From: Patescibacteria group bacterium
GTDB lineage: Bacteria; Patescibacteriota; Patescibacteriia; 2-12-FULL-60-25
Direction: 5' to 3'
NCBI GenBank assembly: GCA_029210915.1
Contig: JARGGJ010000011.1
Coordinates: 1 to 47,913 of the forward strand
DNA: 47,913 nt
Of this stretch, positions 43,128 through 47,913 are shown piece after piece; position 1 is the first letter of the stretch; each line of letters starts with the position of its first letter. The translations under genes and the position numbers were made by a program. The notes beneath the pieces are model-generated. The model was not told where the DNA came from and did not search any database. It was given only the letters and a program-made list of their open reading frames with translations.

Positions 43128-43871
43128 ATGAAAAACTTAATGTATATAGTAGGTGCCATTGTCGGCTTTGTCCTCGTTGTGTACCTTGGTGTCTTAACAC
43201 GCAACTCACTCCAAGAATATAACTACATTGGCCGCGACGTCCGCGACACAATCACTATAAACGGCCAAGGAGAGGTTGACGCCAAACCCGACCTAACCAC
43301 GATCACCCTAGGTGTCGTCACCGAAGGCGAAACAGTAGAAGCAATCCAAACCGAAAACACCAATAAAATGAACAGTATTATCGATGCGGCTAAAAACCTC
43401 GGCATAAAATCAGACGACATCAAAACCCTCAACTTCAGTGTTAACCCGGTATACGATTGGACAGAAGGGGAAAGAGTTGAGTCCGGCTACGAAATTCGTC
43501 AAAATGTTCAAATTCAAGTTCGTGACGAAGCTCTAACTCCAAAAGTTCTTGCAGAGGCCGGCAAGCTTGGTGCAAACCAAGTTGGCGGATTAAACTTTAC
43601 CATCGACGATCCATCCAATTTCGAACAACAAGCACGACTCAAAGCCATCAAAGATGCGGAAGAAAAGGCTCAAGAGCTTGCCAACGAACTTGGCTTAACA
43701 TTGGTACGCGTTGTTTCATTTTCTGAAGCCGGAGGCGGTTCACCCGCACCAATGTACGACATGATGGAGCGCTCCATGATAGCCAATGAATCTATGATGC
43801 CCGAGCCAACCATTGAAACAGGCACACAAAAAGTCACTTCTTACGTTTCTGTAACATTCGAAGTGAGATAA
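43128..43871 (+). CDS. SIMPL-domain (DUF541) membrane-anchored protein
   Basis: The 247-residue product has an N-terminal membrane segment (YIVGAIVGFVLVVYLGVLT) and a SIMPL domain: TITINGQGEVDAKPDLTTIT, KNLGIKSDDIKTLNFSVNPVYDW, YEIRQNVQIQVRDE, ARLKAIKDAEEKAQELANEL and a C-terminal VSYVSVTFEV-like strand. SIMPL proteins are envelope proteins (Brucella BP26 forms channels) of uncertain role. The start at MKNLMYIVGA has a weak leader and no Shine-Dalgarno site. It stands between the origin spacer and a shared terminator. Confidence 0.9.
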   Translation: MKNLMYIVGAIVGFVLVVYLGVLTRNSLQEYNYIGRDVRDTITINGQGEVDAKPDLTTITLGVVTEGETVEAIQTENTNKMNSIIDAAKNLGIKSDDIKTLNFSVNPVYDWTEGERVESGYEIRQNVQIQVRDEALTPKVLAEAGKLGANQVGGLNFTIDDPSNFEQQARLKAIKDAEEKAQELANELGLTLVRVVSFSEAGGGSPAPMYDMMERSMIANESMMPEPTIETGTQKVTSYVSVTFEVR

Positions 43872-43888
43872 AAAGACAGTTAATTAAA

Positions 43889-43919
43889 AAAAAGGCGTCC
43901 ACAAGGACGTCTTTTAAGT
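43889..43919. terminator. bidirectional terminator between SIMPL and the 43937 gene
   Basis: AAAAGGCGTCC-acaa-GGACGTCTTTT has an eight-T tail on the minus strand (strong) and four Ts on the plus strand. It serves the two convergent genes. Confidence 0.85.
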
Positions 43920-43936
43920 ATAGTTCCGACGGAGGT

Positions 43937-44275
43937 TTAACATGGCACTCCTTCGGGAGTCTCTCTCACGATCGTCATCACGAAAATTGATTCACGTGAT
44001 AGCGCACTCTTCAACTTCAAAGGCTCATGGTCGCCGAATGTGGCAAGTAATTCTGAGTAAGCATCAACTACGATTTGATACTTTTCACTGTCTTCGAGTT
44101 CTTTTTCCTCATTCTCACTATTTACAGAAATGTTTTGTAGGATTTGCACAACTCCATCACTTCTCGCGATGTTTACAGCCTCAGCAATAACTCCAAGCAA
44201 CGGAGTCCAGCTTGGTCGACCCACAATCTCCATGCGCGGTGCAACCAAAACCTTGCAATGAGTTTTATTTTGCAT
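43937..44275 (-). CDS. accessory protein of unknown function, second gene of a pair
   Basis: The 112-residue product starts MQNKTHCKVLVAPRMEIVGR. ATG 44275 is chosen because GGAGGG lies eight to nine bases upstream; the ATG at 44290 would put that site inside the gene. It is probably soluble with an acidic middle (VNSENEEKELEDSEKYQIVV). It follows the 44300 gene by 24 bases and ends at the strong terminator 43889-43919. No motif recognised. Confidence 0.7.
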   Translation of the reverse strand: MQNKTHCKVLVAPRMEIVGRPSWTPLLGVIAEAVNIARSDGVVQILQNISVNSENEEKELEDSEKYQIVVDAYSELLATFGDHEPLKLKSALSRESIFVMTIVRETPEGVPC

Positions 44276-44299
44276 GAGTTTACCCTCCATGTTTTTGGA

Positions 44300-44713
44300 T
44301 CAATTTTCCTGCGTCTTTTGCGCGTCGGCTCCAAGCTCTCCCAAAACCTCAATCTTGAGATCCTCCGAGATGAGCCCCGCCAGCATTGGCAAAAGCACGC
44401 GTGAGCAAAATTCCGCTATCTTCATCTCCACATGTTTTGGGAATTCATAATGTGACAAAAGTGTTTTCAGCGAATGAGAAAACGGATCCATGTAAGAAGC
44501 AGTCGTCATATGGTTTCCACTTTTCAGATCGTTTACATTCACACCGCATGCATTCGACAAATGGTATACAACAAACTCCAAGAAGAAAGTCCTGAAGTTG
44601 GCAATGCCGATATCGGCCTCGCGAGCCAGTGGAGCAAGTTGCTCATCCGTGAGCGCGTCGTTCATCTCACTTATCAAGTCATCAAAGTTTTCGATCGTGT
44701 AGGTTTTTGACAT
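44300..44713 (-). CDS. accessory protein of unknown function, first gene of a pair
   Basis: The 137-residue product begins MSKTYTIENFDDLISEMNDALTDEQ and is acidic and helical, with LLSHYEFPKHVEMKIAEFCSRVLLPMLAGL near the C-terminus. AAGGAGGGAG lies before both a GTG (44716) and this ATG (44713). A promoter at 44751-44779 leaves a leader of about 30 bases. Composition is richer in GC than neighbouring core genes. No family recognised. Confidence 0.7.
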   Translation of the reverse strand: MSKTYTIENFDDLISEMNDALTDEQLAPLAREADIGIANFRTFFLEFVVYHLSNACGVNVNDLKSGNHMTTASYMDPFSHSLKTLLSHYEFPKHVEMKIAEFCSRVLLPMLAGLISEDLKIEVLGELGADAQKTQEN

Positions 44714-44750
44714 CACGGCTCTCCCTCCTTGGTTTCAACGAACTGCCCTT

Positions 44751-44779
44751 AACCTAGCAGAAAATTAGATTTACGTCAA
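44751..44779 (-). promoter_or_regulatory. promoter of the two-gene accessory operon
   Basis: On the minus strand, TTGACG (44779-44774) and TAGGTT (44756-44751) are 17 bases apart, the spacer ending CTGC, as in other accessory promoters. Confidence 0.65.
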
Positions 44780-45111
44780 GATCCGCACGTTCATTTACCT
44801 CTAATCCAACTCTTGATGAACTTTAATCTTTATGAACTCCCTACAGGCGACTTTACGAATGTTTGACTATTTCTAGGTTATCTGATATTTTAAGCCTCAT
44901 AACATTGGTAATAACCAATGACCAAATTCCAATCATCAACCACCGCCAGCCGGCGTGGTCCCGCATACATTAAATATTATAATTATCGTTGCGGGATAAA
45001 TAACCAATCTTACAATAACTGAATAACCATCTGGTAAATATAATAAATATCGAGCTAAGCTCGATTCAAACATTGGTTATTGGAGCTTGGTAATTGATTA
45101 TTTCAAGCAGT
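44780..45111. repeat. repeat-rich spacer before rpmH
   Basis: AATAACCAATGACCAAATTCC and ATAACCATCTGGTAAATA words face TTGGTTATTGGAGC at about 45074, with the palindrome ATCGAGCTAAGCTCGAT at 45049 and CCGCCAGCCGGCGTGG near 44941. The layout matches 39354-39681. The right arm also supplies plausible rpmH promoter boxes (TTGGTT, 17 bases, GATTAT, then ten bases to ATG). Confidence 0.65.
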
Positions 45112-45264
45112 ATGGCTACTAAAAGAACATATCAACCAAATACCCGCAAACGCGCAAAGAAACACGGTTTTCGCTCACGTATGGCCACAAAAAATGGACG
45201 TAAGGTTTTAGCTACCCGCCGAGCCAAAGGCCGCGCAAGAGTTTCCGTAACAGCACAAGCATAA
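45112..45264 (+). CDS. rpmH: 50S ribosomal protein L34
   Basis: The 50-residue basic protein is typical L34: [20 protein letters not shown], then [24 protein letters not shown]. The first residues and the RKR..K.HGFR..M pattern are diagnostic. It is slightly longer than the usual 44-46. No ribosome binding site precedes it. A perfect terminator separates it from rnpA, so the two are transcribed apart, unlike in many bacteria. Confidence 0.97.
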   Translation: MATKRTYQPNTRKRAKKHGFRSRMATKNGRKVLATRRAKGRARVSVTAQA

Positions 45265-45288
45265 AAAACGGGCTTAGGCCCGTTTTTA
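45265..45288 (+). terminator. terminator after rpmH
   Basis: AAAACGGGC-tta-GGCCCGTTTTT starts at the rpmH stop codon. Confidence 0.85.
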
Positions 45289-45358
45289 AATAACAAATAA
45301 CAAATAGCAAGAGAAGCTAAAGTAACTCTTGCTATTTGCCATTAACCATTTGCTATTA
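45288..45358. repeat. inverted array of AACAAATAGCAAG-type words
   Basis: AAATAACAAATAGCAAGAG faces CTCTTGCTATTTGCCATTAA around a loop GAAGCTAAAGTA; it is the same family as 33478-33542. Confidence 0.75.
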
Positions 45359-45359
45359 G

Positions 45360-45365
45360 TATAAT
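45360..45365 (+). promoter_or_regulatory. -10 box of rnpA (leaderless-type start)
   Basis: A perfect TATAAT ends six bases before the rnpA ATG, so the transcript must start at or just around the start codon. Confidence 0.6.
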
Positions 45366-45371
45366 CAGTTT

Positions 45372-45842
45372 ATGTTATCCCGCGATAATCGTTTAAAGAA
45401 AACCAAAGACTTCGCAACAATGGCAACTAAGGGTCGCTCTATTTACGGCGTCTATTCTACTCTCCGCGTCCGCGCCATTCACCCATCAAAAGAAACTCCC
45501 AAGCCCGCAGAAGTCCCTGCTAAAATCGGCTTCATCATCTCTACAAAAGTTTTCAAAAAAGCTGTAGATCGCAACCGCGCCAAACGCCGTTTCCGCTCTG
45601 CAGTCAAAGAACTTATCAAAGATTTCCCCAATGGCCATCAATTCATCTTCATTTTAAAACGCGAAACTCTAACCGCACCATACATCGCGATGCGCGAAGA
45701 CGTAGCCCACATGGTCACCAAAATTGAATACACAATGAAGCGCCCGCTCAAACTCTCACCCCGCGCAAAGAAAGAACTGGGCAAGGGGAAGCTGGCGCGT
45801 GGAGCGCGGTTTGTTAAGCCACGGAAAAAGAACCTTGATTAA
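45372..45842 (+). CDS. rnpA: ribonuclease P protein component
   Basis: RnpA assists the RNase P ribozyme in 5' maturation of tRNAs. The 156-residue protein begins MLSRDNRLKKTKDFATM and has the RNR signature region KAVDRNRAKRRFRSAVKELI, plus FIFILKRET. About 35 extra C-terminal residues form a very basic tail (RAKKELGKGKLARGARFVKP). It has no Shine-Dalgarno site. A four-helix-bundle gene lies between it and yidD. Confidence 0.95.
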   Translation: MLSRDNRLKKTKDFATMATKGRSIYGVYSTLRVRAIHPSKETPKPAEVPAKIGFIISTKVFKKAVDRNRAKRRFRSAVKELIKDFPNGHQFIFILKRETLTAPYIAMREDVAHMVTKIEYTMKRPLKLSPRAKKELGKGKLARGARFVKPRKKNLD

Positions 45843-45848
45843 TCAATC

Positions 45849-45883
45849 GTCCTACGTCGCCCGTCCCAATCGTCCTACGTCAT
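45849..45883. repeat. left CGTCCTACGTC repeat flanking the S23/IVP gene
   Basis: CGTCCTACGTCGCCCGTCCC then AATCGTCCTACGTCAT ends at the start codon of the next gene. The inverse lies at its 3' end (46243-46282). The same text with one-base changes precedes pnp at 5433-5468. Confidence 0.8.
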
Positions 45884-46264
45884 ATGAAGATAGAAAAGTT
45901 TGAAGATATAATCGCCTGGCAATTAGGTCGTGAACTTGTACAGTTTGTATATTCGAATTTACGAGATTGTCGCGATTACGCTTTTAAAGATCAAATGCAA
46001 AGGGCAACAATTTCAATAACAAATAATATCGCTGAAGGATTTGGGCGAAAAGGAGATAAAGAACTAACCAGATACTTAAAAATCTCAAAAGGCTCCTGCT
46101 TGGAAGTACGCTCTATGCTGTACTCTGCGTTAGACTTGGGCTACTTCGATCAAAAACAATTTAATCACTCTTTTGCTTTAACTGTTCGTATAGAACAAAC
46201 AATTATTAAATTCATCCAAAGCATTTCTATCTATGAAACCAAAGACGCGGGACGTAGGACGTAG
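45884..46264 (+). CDS. four-helix-bundle protein of the S23/IVP family
   Basis: The 126-residue product has family landmarks: FEDIIAWQLGRELVQFVYSN, FKDQMQRATISITNNIAEGFGR, RYLKISKGSCLEVRSMLYSA and a long last helix. Homologues are encoded in 23S rRNA intervening sequences of Leptospira, Coxiella and others, and as free-standing genes, often in mobile-looking contexts; function is unclear. Here it splits the rnpA-yidD pair and is enclosed by inverted CGTCCTACGTC arrays. Its last residues (DAGRRT) are encoded within the right array, so the repeat supplies its C-terminus and stop. No Shine-Dalgarno site. Confidence 0.88.
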   Translation: MKIEKFEDIIAWQLGRELVQFVYSNLRDCRDYAFKDQMQRATISITNNIAEGFGRKGDKELTRYLKISKGSCLEVRSMLYSALDLGYFDQKQFNHSFALTVRIEQTIIKFIQSISIYETKDAGRRT

Positions 46265-46282
46265 GACGTAGGACGAGCGACG
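46243..46282. repeat. right GACGTAGGACG repeat flanking the S23/IVP gene
   Basis: GACGCGGGACGTAGGACGTA continues with GGACGTAGGACGAGCGACGA, the inverse of the array at 45849-45883, with the word iterated three times. Confidence 0.8.
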
Positions 46283-46301
46283 ATGAGAAAGTTTAAACAA
46301 T

Positions 46302-46670
46302 ATGAAAGAACTCCCCCCTCCAGGATTAGTAAATTGGATAATCTGGATCCCTCGCCGTATAGCAAGGGGAATGATTGTGATTTATCAAAAAACTCTCTCG
46401 CTCGATCACGGCCCGCTCGCACGATTTGTGCCATATCCAACTTGTAAATATCATCCCACATGTTCCGAGTATGGCTACGGATCAATCACTCGCTTCGGTG
46501 TTATCCGCGGAATTCCTATGACAATCTGGCGCATAATGCGATGCAACCCTTGGAGCGAAGGAGGCTTTGATCCCGTTCCCGACAAAAACACCCCGAGCTC
46601 CTCCAAGGAAGGGGAGGGTTCGGCACCCGAGATAAAACCTCATGATCACGAAAAAATACAACAACAATAA
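46302..46670 (+). CDS. yidD: membrane protein insertion efficiency factor YidD
   Basis: YidD is a small membrane-associated protein helping YidC-dependent insertion. The 122-residue product has the complete signature: ARGMIVIYQKTLSLDHGPLA, then CKYHPTCSEYGYGSITRFGV, IRGIPMTIWRIMRCNPW and EGGFDPVP. The conserved cysteines (CKYHPTC, MRCNPW) are present. The C-terminal tail of about 30 residues is polar and not conserved. yidC, which usually follows, is not here: a terminator and an opposing gene come next. Confidence 0.95.
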   Translation: MKELPPPGLVNWIIWIPRRIARGMIVIYQKTLSLDHGPLARFVPYPTCKYHPTCSEYGYGSITRFGVIRGIPMTIWRIMRCNPWSEGGFDPVPDKNTPSSSKEGEGSAPEIKPHDHEKIQQQ

Positions 46671-46692
46671 ATCAGCCCTTGGGCTGATTTTA
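46667..46692 (+). terminator. terminator after yidD
   Basis: AAATCAGCCC-tt-GGGCTGATTTT overlaps the yidD stop codon. Confidence 0.85.
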
Positions 46693-46706
46693 AAAAATTT
46701 AAGTTC

Positions 46707-47267
46707 TTACTTTCTCGTTACTATCAACAAATCATCGGTAAATTTTTCTCCACTTGGCAGTTCTTGCTCTTCGCCTTTCACAAACTCAATCTCAAACTCT
46801 CCCTCCGGCAATGACTGGAGTGCATTTTCAACTTCTTTGCGCTTGCGTTGGATTCCTTTTAGAGTTTCCGAATCAGATATCGGATAAATCCGCAATTCTC
46901 CCGCGGGATTCAAACCGCTTGTTAAATTATCAAAAGTTTTAGGTAAATCAATATCCGGATGCGAGCCAATGCTTGCATAAGCCACAATCAAATCCATATT
47001 ATGCAGCTTAACATCTTCCGCGCCTTTATTAATCAAATGGTCTTTCAGCTTCGAATCCCCAGCCAAATCATTTCTAAACGAGATATCAACGCCGACAATA
47101 TTCTCGATTCCATTCTCCAAAGCGGCACGCACAAACTCCGCATTTTCTCCACATCCAATATCGGCAATTTTTTGATCACAAAGTTTTTCCGGATCTAAAC
47201 GCAGGTCTTCGACATATTTTTTAAACTCAGCCGCTAGAGCTTCTTTTTCAAAATTTGGTGTTTCCAT
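46707..47267 (-). CDS. class I SAM-dependent methyltransferase, substrate unknown
   Basis: The 186-residue product has the Rossmann SAM motif KIADIGCGENAEFVRAALENG, then the acidic strand-2 end IVGVDISFRND, a motif II region (MDLIVAYASIGSHPDIDLPK) and LNPAGELRIYPIS. No substrate domain is visible. A minus-strand TATAGT (47282-47277) ends nine bases before the ATG, another leaderless layout. It converges on yidD. Confidence 0.85.
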   Translation of the reverse strand: METPNFEKEALAAEFKKYVEDLRLDPEKLCDQKIADIGCGENAEFVRAALENGIENIVGVDISFRNDLAGDSKLKDHLINKGAEDVKLHNMDLIVAYASIGSHPDIDLPKTFDNLTSGLNPAGELRIYPISDSETLKGIQRKRKEVENALQSLPEGEFEIEFVKGEEQELPSGEKFTDDLLIVTRK

Positions 47268-47276
47268 ATGTTAATT

Positions 47277-47282
47277 ACTATA
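47277..47282 (-). promoter_or_regulatory. -10 box of the methyltransferase gene (leaderless-type start)
   Basis: TATAGT on the minus strand, nine bases before ATG; the same spacing as at rsmE. Confidence 0.45.
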
Positions 47283-47311
47283 AAGTAAAAACTATAATGC
47301 ATAAAGTGTAA

Positions 47312-47342
47312 TTAAAAAGCCGTGTTAAGTCACACGGCTTTT
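47312..47342 (-). terminator. terminator of the gene at 47359
   Basis: AAAAGCCGTGT-gacttaa-ACACGGCTTTT is followed by T and AATT on the minus strand, 17 bases after the stop. Confidence 0.85.
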
Positions 47343-47358
47343 GAGAGTTTTCTGAGCC

Positions 47359-47748
47359 CTATTCACGCGCATTGCATCCCAAACAATTTACTGTGTCATG
47401 CTCGGTATCTCTCCCCAAAATCTCGAGAGCTTGCCTGTAGACATCAATATACTTTGTGCAACGCGCCTCCGCGGGGCAGAGCTGTACAATCGCATCTGCG
47501 ATTATTCGTTTTGCTTGCTCTTCGTCATACGGATCCATGTCAAAAACAGCATATGCTACCGCCGCGGAAGCAAGGTGAACATTGTGAACGTAAGTTGAGT
47601 GGTTTGCTGCGCAAAAATTATACTTATCATCCTTGTCTGAAAGTTTCAACGCATACAGCACATCTTGCGCGGTTGGAATCTCGGGCACGCAGGCGTCCGG
47701 GCTGAAAGAGAACAACTTTCCAAGCTTAACCAACTTTTGCAAATTCAT
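47359..47748 (-). CDS. accessory Cys/His-containing protein of unknown function
   Basis: The 129-residue product starts MNLQKLVKLGKLFSFSPDAC at ATG 47748, with AAGGAAG seven to eight bases upstream. Features are FCAANHSTYVHNVHLASAAV, YDEEQAKRIIADAIVQLCP, ARCTKYIDVYRQALEIL and the end NCLGCNARE. Five or six cysteines and several histidines could bind a metal, but the spacing matches no zinc-finger class I know. GC is above the local average. It has its own promoter and terminator. No family recognised. Confidence 0.7.
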   Translation of the reverse strand: MNLQKLVKLGKLFSFSPDACVPEIPTAQDVLYALKLSDKDDKYNFCAANHSTYVHNVHLASAAVAYAVFDMDPYDEEQAKRIIADAIVQLCPAEARCTKYIDVYRQALEILGRDTEHDTVNCLGCNARE

Positions 47749-47795
47749 GCTTACTTCCTTTTGTTTTAGTTTTTGGCTTTAGAATGAACAAAATT

Positions 47796-47824
47796 TGTAT
47801 ATCAGCTTTTAACTAAAATGTCAA
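47796..47824 (-). promoter_or_regulatory. promoter of the gene at 47359
   Basis: On the minus strand, TTGACA (47824-47819) and TATACA (47801-47796) are 17 bases apart, both near consensus. Confidence 0.7.
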
Positions 47825-47913
47825 CAACTAAACGTTACTTCCCACATTCTATACTCAATGCACCACCCTTTAATAAATGGCTCGGTTCTGCATATTCTTG
47901 CCCAATCAGTCAA

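Noticed and set aside
46302-46670. Truncation of yidD
   Set aside because: All signature cysteines and the complete domain are present; the extra tail is only a variable extension.
47818-47913. Open frames touching the right edge on both strands (plus from ATG 47818; minus ending at TGA 47821)
   Set aside because: About 30 codons each, mutually exclusive, and overlapping the promoter of the 47359 gene; neither can be preferred.
1-47913. Alternative genetic code (UGA as glycine), known in some Patescibacteria
   Set aside because: TGA ends pnp at the expected position and core proteins contain no internal TGA.

Overview
The window looks like ori-proximal chromosome from a small, host-dependent bacterium of the Patescibacteria (Candidate Phyla Radiation), probably a Parcubacteria-type lineage. 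This is inferred from gene content: a compact dnaN-dnaA / rpmH-rnpA-yidD neighbourhood, an enormous secreted repeat protein, a small conserved membrane protein of a kind I recall from that group, few recognisable metabolic genes, and many core genes without Shine-Dalgarno sites. Stops are used as in the standard bacterial code (TGA terminates pnp). No phage, IS transposase or CRISPR array is visible.

Layout. 0-6.7 kb (mostly minus strand): rsmE, a strongly structured non-coding segment, a membrane protein translationally coupled to pnp, and a repeat-filled spacer. 6.2-22.6 kb (minus): a cell-surface block with a dockerin-like secreted protein, a Cys-rich/Ig-like secreted protein that appears split in two, a 3756-residue secreted repeat protein and a small membrane protein. 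23.3-25.7 kb: a DUF1877 gene, then a cluster of six parS-type palindromes mixed with a recurrent hairpin and two paralogous small genes, then tRNA-Ala(CGC) and tRNA-Arg(CCT). 26-31.4 kb: rpsT, holA and polA around an accessory membrane/coiled-coil gene. 31.4-35.4 kb: accessory genes of unknown function, a glycerophosphodiesterase, tRNA-Cys(GCA) and an operon of three tiny membrane proteins. 35.4-39.4 kb: a secreted 3D-domain protein and a class A penicillin-binding protein. 39.7-46.7 kb: dnaN and dnaA (minus), candidate origin spacers, a SIMPL protein, a two-gene accessory operon, then rpmH, rnpA, a four-helix-bundle (S23/IVP) gene and yidD (plus). 46.7-47.9 kb: a methyltransferase and one more accessory gene.

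How it fits together. dnaA/dnaN diverge from rpmH/rnpA/yidD, the usual arrangement around a bacterial oriC. The parS cluster 17 kb away would be the matching segregation centre, although no ParA/ParB gene is in the window. Two expression styles coexist. Core genes often have a -10 box 6-10 nt from the start codon and no ribosome binding site, suggesting leaderless mRNAs. The accessory genes of unknown function have near-consensus promoters, strong GGAGG-type ribosome binding sites and often GC-rich terminators, and several sit beside one repeat family (ends GAACC...GATT). The intergenic space is unusually rich in inverted repeats made of short stuttering words, and one repeat-like segment lies inside the polA reading frame.
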